Source of the DNA: Flavobacteriaceae bacterium PS02338
GTDB taxonomy: Bacteria > Bacteroidota > Bacteroidia > Sphingobacteriales > Sphingobacteriaceae
Assembly (NCBI GenBank): GCA_029959615.1
Contig: JASCOD010000010.1
Span: forward strand, 1-64,000
Direction of reading: 5' to 3'
Length of the DNA stretch: 64,000 nucleotides
Shown here: in pieces, positions 40,781-48,767 of the stretch
Position numbering within the stretch: position 1 is the stretch's first letter
Layout: each line of letters begins with the position of its first letter
Translations under genes and position numbers: made by a program
The notes under the pieces: model-generated
The model's input: only the letters and a program-made list of their open reading frames with translations
Databases searched by the model: none
What the model was told of the DNA's origin: nothing

Positions 40781-41985
40781 ATATCTTTTGGAAAAGGGTC
40801 TTCAAACAGGATTTTTTTATCAAACATATACTGCTCACTATCCTGTAGCAGACATTTCTCTAAATCATCAATCATCTTTTCCTTATCAATATCCTGTCCG
40901 ATGAAAACAAGCTCATTCATGCGGTCGCCCCATTGTTTACTCCAGCGATCTTCTATCACATCCTGATTATGGACAAAGGAAGAATATCTCATTCTTTCGT
41001 TGAAAGGCATGCTGCACCACCAAGCACCGGCTCTTTCCAACCTGGAAGAACCGCCAGCCTGTGAGAAATTAATCGCATCATTAGGTCTTGAAGCCAACCA
41101 AAACAGGCCTTTTGCCCGAATAATCCCAATTGGATAATCTGTATTCAGATATTTCCAGAAACGATGTGGATGAAAAGGTTTATGATTGCGAAATACAAAT
41201 GAACCAATACCGTATTCTTCCGTTTCGGGGGTATGCGTTTCAGCTTGTAGTTCTTTCTGCCAACCTGCTGAGTTTTCCGCCTCTTCAAAATCGAAAAGTT
41301 TAGTATTTAAAATCTCCTTTGGCGAAACCTTCCCAAATTCAGAAGTAAGAATTTTTGCTTCCGGATTCAGCTTGTGAATAGCAGCTTTTAGAAGTCCTAC
41401 TGTATCTGTGTCTACTAAATCTGTTTTATTGAGTATGATAACATTTGCAAATTCGATCTGATCGGTCAGCAGATTTACAATTGTACGGTAATCCCCCTCC
41501 ATATCCGTTAGTTCACGATCTTGTAATAACTCGTTAGTTCCAAAATCTTTAAAGAAATTAAAACAATCTACCACGGTTACCATAGTATCAATATAGCTGA
41601 AACGGGAAAGATCTATGCCGTTTTCTTCGTCGACAAAAGAAAATGTTTGAGCTACGGGAACAGGTTCGCTGATACCGGTACTCTCAATCAGCAGATAATC
41701 AAAACGTCCTTCTTTTGCCAGCTTTTCTACTTCAACCATTAAGTCTTCCCGAAGTGTGCAACAGATACAACCATTACTCATTTCCACTAATTTCTCTTCA
41801 GTTCTGGAAAGTGTATTCTCATTTTCCACTAAGCGGGCATCTACGTTAACCTCGCTCATATCGTTAACAATTACTGCTACCTTCAGTCCGTCTTTATTGT
41901 GCAAAACGTGATTGAGAAGCGTTGTTTTTCCTGCTCCCAAAAAACCACTTAAAACGGTAACGGGTAGCTTATTTTCTAAGACCAT
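40777..41985 (-). CDS. COG0523 GTP-binding protein (CobW/ZNG1-like metallochaperone)
   Basis: 402 residues. Walker A GFLGAGKTT (14-22), metal-binding CICC (73-76) and a NKTD guanine-specificity motif are clear; the CobW C-terminal domain follows (RAKGLFWLASR). COG0523 GTPases deliver metal, in zinc limitation Zn, to client enzymes. The frame is open to 42057, but that would overlap folE; ATG at 41985 gives the standard N-terminus. The nearby folE and Zur boxes support a zinc role, and FolE is a plausible client. Confidence 0.9.
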   Translation of the reverse strand: MVLENKLPVTVLSGFLGAGKTTLLNHVLHNKDGLKVAVIVNDMSEVNVDARLVENENTLSRTEEKLVEMSNGCICCTLREDLMVEVEKLAKEGRFDYLLIESTGISEPVPVAQTFSFVDEENGIDLSRFSYIDTMVTVVDCFNFFKDFGTNELLQDRELTDMEGDYRTIVNLLTDQIEFANVIILNKTDLVDTDTVGLLKAAIHKLNPEAKILTSEFGKVSPKEILNTKLFDFEEAENSAGWQKELQAETHTPETEEYGIGSFVFRNHKPFHPHRFWKYLNTDYPIGIIRAKGLFWLASRPNDAINFSQAGGSSRLERAGAWWCSMPFNERMRYSSFVHNQDVIEDRWSKQWGDRMNELVFIGQDIDKEKMIDDLEKCLLQDSEQYMFDKKILFEDPFPKDI

Positions 41986-42032
41986 ATTAATTAAATCTAT
42001 TATTTTATTCGATGTTGCTCTAAACGCGGAGA

Positions 42033-42704
42033 TTAATCTATCTCTGCTTTCAGGCATTTAAAGAATTCTTCTCTTGTTTCTGCGTTATTAAATTCGCCCC
42101 CATATTCCATAGTGGTCGTAAAGCTAGATTTGTCTTTTATCCCTCTGGATGAAACACATAAGTGTTTTGCGGAAATCATTACTATTACACTTTCCGTATC
42201 CAGAGCTTGTTGTAAATCTTTCATTATCTGTAGGCAAAGTCTTTCCTGAACTTGCGGTCTATGGGCATAATAGTTAACCAACCTGTTGATTTTTGATAAA
42301 CCAACCACCCTGTCTGAAGGGATGTAAGCTACATGAGCATAACCGGTAATTGGTAGAAAATGATGTTCACAGGCAGAGTCTATCAAAATATTTTGTTCTA
42401 CCAACATTTTTGCATAACCATATTTATTCTCAAATGTGGACAGTTTAGGTTTGTTCTTCGGGTTCAATCCGTAGAAAAGCTCTTTTACGTACATTTTTGC
42501 TACCCGGTATGGGGTTCCCGATAAACTGTCATCAGTTAAATCCAGTCCCATTTCTTCCATAATTTTATGGAAAAGAGCTTGAATGTTTTCAATCTTTTCT
42601 TCATCGGATTTGTCGAAAGCATCTTTTCGTAAAGGCGTTTCTACGCTCGCTGAGAAATGGCTGTCGCCTACAATCTCTATTTGTTCTTTAATGTCGTTTT
42701 GCAT
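42033..42704 (-). CDS. folE: GTP cyclohydrolase I
   Basis: 223 residues. Catalyses GTP to dihydroneopterin triphosphate, the first step of folate synthesis. Zinc ligands Cys112 (with His115 in CEHHFLP) and Cys183 (HLCVSSRG) are present, so it is the zinc-dependent type IA enzyme, not the zinc-independent FolE2. A 40-residue N-terminal extension is poorly conserved. It lies in the zinc operon between the MerC-like and GTPase genes and probably serves as an extra copy when zinc is short. Confidence 0.95.
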   Translation of the reverse strand: MQNDIKEQIEIVGDSHFSASVETPLRKDAFDKSDEEKIENIQALFHKIMEEMGLDLTDDSLSGTPYRVAKMYVKELFYGLNPKNKPKLSTFENKYGYAKMLVEQNILIDSACEHHFLPITGYAHVAYIPSDRVVGLSKINRLVNYYAHRPQVQERLCLQIMKDLQQALDTESVIVMISAKHLCVSSRGIKDKSSFTTTMEYGGEFNNAETREEFFKCLKAEID

Positions 42705-42715
42705 ATTCTATCGTA

Positions 42716-43111
42716 TTAGGATGCACAGCATTTATCTTTGGCACATTTGCAGTACCTGCGGTTATAAAAATGGAGTCCTACAATAGCCGATGCAGGAAAG
42801 TAGATAAACATTTCAGGTAATAGTCCGGTTTCAAACGTTTCATTCAGTATAGTAAATAGTAATACCGCCCAACTAGACCACAATGCAATTTGCATCCATT
42901 TTTTATTGGTGTTTTTTGAGGCATAGTAAATGGCCGCAAAGGATATGACAATAAATAAATAGTCAACAAGCTGCCACCATACAGGCGTACTGGAACAACA
43001 GGTATCAGTACACGCTCTTGCTATAAATAAAAACGGTGTAGCTACACAATGCACCAGACATAGACTTCCGGAAATAATGCCGAATGTATCAGCGTTAATT
43101 TTTAATATCAT
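42716..43111 (-). CDS. MerC-like membrane protein
   Basis: 131 residues with four membrane segments. The N-terminal SGSLCLVHCVATPFL (about residues 15-29) is the MerC Cys-x-x-x-Cys site, and Cys pairs (DTCCSS, CKCAKDKCC) suggest metal binding. MerC proteins carry Hg in mer operons; in Zur-type operons of Bacteroidota relatives are more likely zinc-related. Its start overlaps the previous small gene by 4 bp. Confidence 0.85.
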   Translation of the reverse strand: MILKINADTFGIISGSLCLVHCVATPFLFIARACTDTCCSSTPVWWQLVDYLFIVISFAAIYYASKNTNKKWMQIALWSSWAVLLFTILNETFETGLLPEMFIYFPASAIVGLHFYNRRYCKCAKDKCCAS

Positions 43112-43299
43112 ACCTTCTTAAACCAATAAATAATATTCTCTAAATGTGTTTTGCCATAAAGTTTGACAAACCTTACTGTTTCCTTATCTGTTGGATTTTC
43201 GTAAACTGCCAAACGCTTTTTTGCGAAATCTTTGGTAAGGTTGATTTCACAATCGTTTATAATGCAGTTTTTCCATTCTTCAAATGTTTGTGGGATCAT
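43108..43299 (-). CDS. Small hypothetical protein upstream of merC-like gene
   Basis: 63 residues, soluble, opening MIPQTFEEWKNCIINDC with two Cys residues and ending in an aromatic helix (IIYWFKKV). Both ends are translationally coupled: its start overlaps the ABC fragment stop and its stop overlaps the merC-like start. Function unknown. Confidence 0.65.
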   Translation of the reverse strand: MIPQTFEEWKNCIINDCEINLTKDFAKKRLAVYENPTDKETVRFVKLYGKTHLENIIYWFKKV

Positions 43300-43451
43300 T
43301 TTATTTTTTCAAGATTAATTAATGTAGTTTGCTTTCCAGCTCCGTTAGGCACCAACTGACCATATATTTGGCCTTCAGCTACGGAAAGAGTAAGACCATT
43401 TATATCTTGCTTTCCCTTGAGTGACTTGCTTGTGTTTTCGATTGCTATCAT
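43296..43451 (-). pseudogene. N-terminal fragment of an ABC-transporter ATPase
   Basis: 51 codons encode an ABC-ATPase start: INGLTLSVAEGQIYGQLVPN then GAGKQTTLINL, a Walker A motif with a one-residue insertion (GKQTT instead of GKTT). Everything after Walker A is missing; a TGA follows overlapping the next ATG. It is probably a relic of an ABC zinc or heme importer gene kept as a leader for translational coupling. It lies directly below the Zur boxes. Confidence 0.65.
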
Positions 43452-43493
43452 CGCTTAAAAATTTTTTATATTTGGTAGTTTAAATCAGAATTC

Positions 43494-43551
43494 GTTATTG
43501 CAACATTGTTACAAAAATAAGGATTATATTTGTTATTGCAACATTGTTGCA
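43494..43551. promoter_or_regulatory. Two Zur/Fur-type operator boxes in the divergent promoter
   Basis: GTTATTGCAACATTGTT occurs twice (43494-43510 and 43532-43548). The second extends to the perfect 7-1-7 dyad TGCAACA-T-TGTTGCA. TATATTTG at 43525-43532 is the -7 box of the regulator gene. Boxes face both the regulator and the minus-strand zinc operon, consistent with autorepression and operon control. Confidence 0.75.
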
Positions 43552-43568
43552 TTTTATTTTATGATAGG

Positions 43569-43952
43569 ATGAAACAGACTAGAAATACAACAGCAAAAAC
43601 AGAGATACTAAAACTGATTAGTCAATCAACAGTAGCATTATCTCATTCAGAAATACAAAATAACTTAGATGGCCTGTGTGATCGGGTTACAATTTATCGG
43701 GTGTTAGATAGATTAGTAGAAGAAGACTTGGTACACAAGGTTGTGAATATTGATGGCGGAGTTAAATATGCAAGCTGCAATCATAAAGAAGCAGTTCATC
43801 ACAGCCACAATCATATTCATTTTAGCTGTGAGGAATGCCATACTGTTACCTGTTTGGAAGATGTAAAACCATCTTTTGAATTACCTAAAAGATATCAAGT
43901 CAAGGAAGTAAATTTTACGGTGTCCGGAATTTGCCCAGAGTGTTCTTCCTGA
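43569..43952 (+). CDS. Fur family regulator, probably Zur
   Basis: 127 residues: N-terminal winged helix (KTEILKLISQSTVALSHSEIQ and VTIYRVLDRLVEEDLV), His-rich regulatory hinge (HKEAVHHSHNHIHFSCEECH) and CxxC pairs (CEECH, CPECS) for structural zinc. The frame extends to 43530 but ATG 43569 matches Fur N-termini and lies after the operator. It diverges from a zinc-allocation operon across duplicated palindromes, so Zur is the best call. Confidence 0.85.
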   Translation: MKQTRNTTAKTEILKLISQSTVALSHSEIQNNLDGLCDRVTIYRVLDRLVEEDLVHKVVNIDGGVKYASCNHKEAVHHSHNHIHFSCEECHTVTCLEDVKPSFELPKRYQVKEVNFTVSGICPECSS

Positions 43953-43997
43953 TATAATTTTATATCTTTTTGAAATAATAATTAAAAACTAAATAGC

Positions 43998-44543
43998 ATG
44001 GACTGGAACGACCCTAACGAAACGGAAGAAGAATACAGAATTCGAAAAGATGGAGAATCACTGGCTGCCACGGGTGTAATGTCTATGCTTGTGGGCTTTC
44101 TCACTTTCTTTTTAAAGATTGCAGCCGTATTTGGCATATTTATTTATGCCGGCTATTTATTAGCTCAAAAGATATTATCAGAAGATACAGGTCAACTGAA
44201 TACTTGGATTCTGTCTTTTTTGTTTGCTTATTTTTTATTTTGTATTGTCTATTTTCTCAAAGGTATCATTATCGGATTGCGAGCGGAGGATAATAAGCTA
44301 TGGATTTTACCTTGGATTATCTGCATATTACTGTGCTGTGCTTTTCCTGCATTTATTATTAAATCCATAGTTGCGGGTATGTTTCCAATCACAAAACGTC
44401 AGGATATCTTGTGTATTATAGTTAGTTGGAGTGCATTTCTTTTTTCTTCATTTTATATTTATAGTATTTACCAATTTAAAACGCCTTCCGCTCCCAAAAT
44501 TTTACGTTGGAGTTATGCTTTGGGACTGAAAGTTTCCCGATAA
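43998..44543 (+). CDS. Hypothetical membrane protein (181 aa)
   Basis: A charged N-terminus is followed by four or five membrane segments (about residues 28-55, 70-90, 98-122, 135-155). No family recognised. It is 45 bp downstream of the Zur gene and could share its transcript. Convergent with the Lrp gene. Confidence 0.6.
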   Translation: MDWNDPNETEEEYRIRKDGESLAATGVMSMLVGFLTFFLKIAAVFGIFIYAGYLLAQKILSEDTGQLNTWILSFLFAYFLFCIVYFLKGIIIGLRAEDNKLWILPWIICILLCCAFPAFIIKSIVAGMFPITKRQDILCIIVSWSAFLFSSFYIYSIYQFKTPSAPKILRWSYALGLKVSR

Positions 44544-44614
44544 AATCAGAAATACACTCTATTTTAATTTCTCCTAATTAATTCTCCGATATTAAAATAT
44601 GTGCAAAGACGAAT

Positions 44615-45103
44615 TTATAGTATTGGTACGGCGGTAGAATTTTTTACTTCATCCAAAACAAATGAACTTTGTATTTTACCTACATTTTTAATCTTTGCAA
44701 GTTTATGAGAGGCAAAATTATTATAAGCTTCAAGATCTTTCACCATTACCTTTAGTATAAAATCAAAGACACCACCAGTTAAATAGCATTCTACAATTTC
44801 TTCTATTTTGCGAATTTCCTGCTTAAATACTGAGATATGTTCAGCGTTTTGAATATTAAGTGATACAGCACAGAATACCACCAAAGACACGTCCATTTTT
44901 TTGTTATCCAGCAAAGCCACATACTTTTTTACATACCCTTCTGATTCAAATTGTTTAATACGATTGTAAATCGGTGTCTTCGATAAATTGAGCTCATCTG
45001 CAAGTTTTTTGATATTCGGATTTGCATCATTTTGAAGTTCCGACAAGATTCTTTTGTCTACATCAGTAAGTTTATTCAGAGGATTTTTTCCTGTATTTTG
45101 CAT
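44615..45103 (-). CDS. Lrp/AsnC family transcriptional regulator
   Basis: 162 residues. Winged-helix start KLTDVDKRILSELQNDANPN and LNLSKTPIYNRIKQFESEGY, then the AsnC/RAM ligand-binding domain (VECYLTGGVFDFILKVMVKDL). Divergent from the DUF2000 and thioesterase pair across a 160-bp AT-rich region, so it likely controls them and itself. Inducing ligand unknown, usually an amino acid. Confidence 0.92.
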   Translation of the reverse strand: MQNTGKNPLNKLTDVDKRILSELQNDANPNIKKLADELNLSKTPIYNRIKQFESEGYVKKYVALLDNKKMDVSLVVFCAVSLNIQNAEHISVFKQEIRKIEEIVECYLTGGVFDFILKVMVKDLEAYNNFASHKLAKIKNVGKIQSSFVLDEVKNSTAVPIL

Positions 45104-45202
45104 GATATACGTCTTTATTAAAAATTATTCCTATAAATGTAAGAATATTTAAAACTGTTTACCTATTTATTGTTTGAAAATAATAATAATTACTCATTTT
45201 TA

Positions 45203-45210
45203 TAAATTTG
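45203..45210 (+). promoter_or_regulatory. -7 box for the DUF2000 operon
   Basis: TAAATTTG matches the Bacteroidota TAnnTTTG consensus. No well-spaced TTTG -33 element is present, so activation by the adjacent Lrp-type protein is plausible. Confidence 0.45.
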
Positions 45211-45263
45211 CAAGGAAATAATTGCTTGTGTTTATACAAAATAATCGAAGAAAATAGAATACT

Positions 45264-45680
45264 ATGGAAAAATGCGTATTAATAATAGATGAACAGTTGT
45301 CTGTGGGTGAAATTGCTAATGTATCAGCAGTATTGTCTGTATCAGTCGGTTCAAAGATTAAAGGTTTAGTAGGTGTTGATATTCAAGATAAGAATGGTTT
45401 TTTGCATCAAGGACTTACTCAACTACCCATACCGGTACTTGGAACTAGTAATAATCGAATTACAGAGATTATAGACACAATAAAAACAGATCCCCTAGCA
45501 GGGATTTTAGTTTTTGATTTTAATAATTATTCAAAACAAGCCAGAACATACGACGAATACATTTCGTTGATAGAATCCGCATCTGATGAAGATATTAAGT
45601 ATTTAGGTATTGCACTTTATGGCACTAAAAAACAAATTAATAGACTTACCAGCGGTTTGAAATTGATAAATAAATTGTGA
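45264..45680 (+). CDS. DUF2000 family protein
   Basis: 138 residues with the DUF2000 pattern: KCVLIIDEQLSVGEIANVSAVL at the N-terminus, VGVDIQDKNGF, and GIALYGTKKQINRLT near the end. The fold resembles peptidyl-tRNA hydrolase II but no activity is known. It forms a two-gene unit with the thioesterase gene 19 bp downstream, facing the Lrp regulator. Confidence 0.85.
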   Translation: MEKCVLIIDEQLSVGEIANVSAVLSVSVGSKIKGLVGVDIQDKNGFLHQGLTQLPIPVLGTSNNRITEIIDTIKTDPLAGILVFDFNNYSKQARTYDEYISLIESASDEDIKYLGIALYGTKKQINRLTSGLKLINKL

Positions 45681-45699
45681 TTTTAAAAAGTATTAAATA

Positions 45700-46104
45700 A
45701 TGTCAAGTATAGAAACAAAGCAATCTCTCGAAAAGAAAATAGCAGAATGCGGTTTTTGGAACCATCTGGGGATTAAGCTAATAAAAATTGAAGAGGGATA
45801 TGTTGAAGCTTCACTTGAATTAAAAGAAGAATATACTCAACATCATGGAGTTGCACATGGAGGTCTACTGACCACTTTAGCAGATTCTGTTGCCGGCTAT
45901 GCAGGTGTATCAGTCACAGATTCAGAAAAGAATGTCTTGACAGTCGAACTTAAAATGTCTTTTCTAAGAACTGCGAGAGGGAAAATATTATATGGAAAAG
46001 GACGGGTAATTAAATCTGGCAAATTATTACATTTTTGTGAGGCTGAAGTTTTTTGTGAAAGAGAACTTGTAGCAAAAGCTTCGGCAACTTTAGCAATTTT
46101 GTAA
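45700..46104 (+). CDS. PaaI family hotdog thioesterase
   Basis: 134 residues. Hotdog fold with the signature QHHGVAHGGLLTTLADSVAGYA (about residues 47-68), where His-Gly-Gly and the following Asp are the catalytic region of PaaI-type acyl-CoA thioesterases. Substrate unknown. Together with DUF2000 it may act in amino-acid or aromatic-acid breakdown under Lrp control. Confidence 0.9.
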   Translation: MSSIETKQSLEKKIAECGFWNHLGIKLIKIEEGYVEASLELKEEYTQHHGVAHGGLLTTLADSVAGYAGVSVTDSEKNVLTVELKMSFLRTARGKILYGKGRVIKSGKLLHFCEAEVFCERELVAKASATLAIL

Positions 46105-46149
46105 TTCATGAAAATCAGCTTTTATAATAACTCCATTATTTCCGTTAAC

Positions 46150-46183
46150 GCCAAACACTGCCTCCTACGGCCATTGACAGCCA
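46150..46183 (+). promoter_or_regulatory. Paired operator boxes upstream of mobC
   Basis: GCCAAACACTGCCT (46150-46163) and GCCATTGACAGCCA (46170-46183) start 20 bp apart, in the same order and spacing relative to the gene as the traE boxes. The proximal box matches the reverse complement of the traE distal box at 13 of 14 positions. TTGACAG in it can serve as a -33 element. Confidence 0.6.
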
Positions 46184-46243
46184 CTTTTCTATAGCCACTC
46201 TTCAAAGCTCTTAAATTCACGCCCGAACATAAATTTTTATAAA

Positions 46244-48238
46244 ATGCAGGGAGAAGACGATTTAAGAGGTTTAGCCAAGATTATGGCTTTTATGCGTGCG
46301 GTAAGTATTTTAATTGTACTGGTGCACCTCTATTGGTATTGTTACGGTTTCTTTTTAGAACGTGGATGGACACTGGAAATCATTAATAAGATATTAGGCA
46401 ATTTCGACAGAACAGCAGGACTGTTTTCGCACACACTTTACACCAAAGTTTTTGCAATAGTACTGCTTGCTTTAAGCTGCTTGGGAACCAAAGGCGTAAA
46501 GAATGAAAAGATAACCTGGTCTAAAATATATGTGGCTTTAGGAGTTGGTTTTTTACTATTTTTTCTGAATACACCACTATTAAAACTTTCGCCAATTGTT
46601 GGCACATTCTTTTACATTCTTACACTTGGTCTGGGCTACATTGCTTTGCTGATGGCAGGTGTCTGGATGCATCGTTTACTGAACAACAACCTGATGGATG
46701 ACGTTTTCAATAACGAAAACGAAAGCTTTCAGCAGGAAACCAAACTAATGGAAAACGAGTATTCCGTCAACTTACCTACCAAGTTCTACTACAAAAACAA
46801 ATGGAACAACGGATGGATAAACATCGTCAATCCATTTAGAGCAACCATAGTTTTAGGAACACCCGGTTCCGGAAAGTCCTATGCTATTGTAAACAACTAC
46901 ATCAAACAGCAGATAGAGAAAGGTTTCTCCATGTACATCTACGATTTTAAATTTGACGACCTTTCTACCATTGCATATAACCATTTGCTGAAGCACAGGG
47001 ATAAGTACAAAGTTCAGCCACAATTTTACGTTATTAACTTTGATGACCCACGCAAGAGCCACCGTTGCAATCCGCTTAATCCCGATTTTATGACGGACAT
47101 ATCCGATGCTTATGAGGCAGCTTATACTATCATGTTAAACCTTAACAGGTCGTGGATCCAGAAGCAGGGGGATTTTTTCGTCGAGTCACCAATTATCCTG
47201 CTGGCCGCTATTATTTGGTATCTGAAAATCTATGATAACGGTAAGTATTGTACGTTTCCACATGCCATTGAATTGCTGAACAAAAAGTACTCGGATGTTT
47301 TCACTATTTTAACTTCTTATCCCGATTTGGAAAACTACTTATCTCCATTTATGGATGCTTGGCAAGGCGGAGCCCAAGACCAGTTACAGGGACAGATCGC
47401 TTCTGCTAAAATTCCTTTGTCAAGAATGATTTCGCCAAGTTTGTATTGGGTGATGACAGGAGATGATTTTTCATTGGACATAAACAATCCGAAAGAACCT
47501 AAAATTTTATGTGTGGGCAACAACCCCGACCGTCAAAATATCTATTCCGCAGCATTGGGTTTGTATAATTCAAGAATTGTAAAGCTGATTAATAAAAAAG
47601 GTCAGTTAAAGAGCTCAGTTATCATAGATGAGCTGCCAACCATTTATTTCAGAGGGCTGGATAATCTTATCGCAACGGCGAGAAGTAACAAAGTGGCAGT
47701 ATGCCTTGGCTTTCAGGATTTTTCACAATTAACGAGGGATTATGGCGATAAGGAAAGCAAAGTTATTCAGAACACAGTGGGTAATATTTTTTCCGGTCAG
47801 GTAGTTGGCGAAACAGCAAAAAGTCTTTCAGAACGATTCGGGAAAGTATTACAGAAACGCCAAAGTATGACGATTAACCGTAATGATAAATCCACGTCCA
47901 TATCCACACAATTAGACAGCCTTATTCCTGCTTCTAAAATTTCAACACTTACACAAGGGATGTTTGTAGGTTCTGTATCGGACAACTTCGACGAGCGTAT
48001 AGACCAGAAGATTTTCCATGCAGAAATTGTAGTAGATAATGAAAAAGTAGCCTCAGAGACCAAAGCCTATCAAAAGATACCACAAATTCTGTCTTTTGTG
48101 GATGAATCTGGAAAAGATAACATGAAGCTAAATATCGAAAACAATTACCGACAGATAAAAGCAGATATTCTGCAAATTGTTGAAAGCGAAATGGAACGTA
48201 TCAAGAACGATCCGGATTTACAGCATTTGGTACAATAG
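46244..48238 (+). CDS. mobC: Type IV coupling protein MobC (TraG/VirD4-like)
   Basis: 664 residues. Three to four N-terminal membrane segments, then the ATPase with Walker A VLGTPGSGKSYAIV (about residues 203-216) and Walker B SSVIIDELPTIYF (about 458-470). Motifs VCLGFQDFSQL and NIFSGQVVGETAKSLSERFG are typical of MobC coupling proteins. It links the relaxase-DNA complex to the transfer channel. It stands apart from mobAB, separated by 6.5 kb of zinc and Lrp genes, which appear to be inserted cargo. Confidence 0.92.
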   Translation: MQGEDDLRGLAKIMAFMRAVSILIVLVHLYWYCYGFFLERGWTLEIINKILGNFDRTAGLFSHTLYTKVFAIVLLALSCLGTKGVKNEKITWSKIYVALGVGFLLFFLNTPLLKLSPIVGTFFYILTLGLGYIALLMAGVWMHRLLNNNLMDDVFNNENESFQQETKLMENEYSVNLPTKFYYKNKWNNGWINIVNPFRATIVLGTPGSGKSYAIVNNYIKQQIEKGFSMYIYDFKFDDLSTIAYNHLLKHRDKYKVQPQFYVINFDDPRKSHRCNPLNPDFMTDISDAYEAAYTIMLNLNRSWIQKQGDFFVESPIILLAAIIWYLKIYDNGKYCTFPHAIELLNKKYSDVFTILTSYPDLENYLSPFMDAWQGGAQDQLQGQIASAKIPLSRMISPSLYWVMTGDDFSLDINNPKEPKILCVGNNPDRQNIYSAALGLYNSRIVKLINKKGQLKSSVIIDELPTIYFRGLDNLIATARSNKVAVCLGFQDFSQLTRDYGDKESKVIQNTVGNIFSGQVVGETAKSLSERFGKVLQKRQSMTINRNDKSTSISTQLDSLIPASKISTLTQGMFVGSVSDNFDERIDQKIFHAEIVVDNEKVASETKAYQKIPQILSFVDESGKDNMKLNIENNYRQIKADILQIVESEMERIKNDPDLQHLVQ

Positions 48239-48376
48239 GGTAAAGTAGTCAAAGTCATAATAATCAGTAGTATTATTTCAGTGTACTTTATTAATTTTGA
48301 GCAAAACTTTCTAAGACTGTTATGACAATAGTTATTTATTCTGATTTCGCTAACAATATCGTTTTATATTTTTTCA

Positions 48377-48637
48377 ATGATTTATAAGAAATTAATCCGA
48401 CCAATTTTGTTCAGATTTGATCCCGAGATGGTTCACAATTTTACTTTTTTTCTTCTTAAAAATCTGCCGCTTACACTTGCACGAGTTTTATTTCCTAAAC
48501 CTATTAAAAACAAACGCCTCGAACGTGAAGTTTTTGGTTTGACATTCAAAAATCCTGTAGGATTAGCTGCCGGTCTCGATAAGAATGCAAAGGATGTTTT
48601 TAATGTACTTCATAATACTTCAATTTTTAATGAATAA
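48377..48637 (+). pseudogene. pyrD: 5' fragment of dihydroorotate dehydrogenase gene
   Basis: 86 codons with the class 2 quinone-dependent start: IRPILFRFDPEMVHNFTF and FKNPVGLAAGLDKNAKDV (FMN-binding loop). A full PyrD has about 340 residues; here the homology ends after DKNAKDV and a short unrelated tail leads to a stop. The fragment marks a recombination or insertion junction between the mobC region and the sulfur operon. Confidence 0.8.
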
Positions 48638-48699
48638 ATGCTTTATTATAACTACTACAGCTACTTAGCCTAATATTATTCTTCATAAATATGCTTTTC

Positions 48700-48744
48700 A
48701 GTAACATTTGTTACAGACTTTTTTTTATTCAAAATATACTTTTA
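48700..48744 (+). promoter_or_regulatory. Crp/Fnr-type promoter, site 1 (SQR-like gene)
   Basis: AGTAAC-ATTT-GTTACA (48700-48715) is followed after exactly 21 bp by the -7 box TACTTTTA (48737-48744), then 23 bp to the ATG. Confidence 0.7.
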
Positions 48745-48767
48745 CGGATAATTTAAATAATGAGGAA

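Noticed and set aside
40777..42057. Longer start of the COG0523 GTPase at 42057
   Set aside because: Would overlap folE by 25 bp and add a non-conserved N-terminus; ATG at 41985 fits the family.
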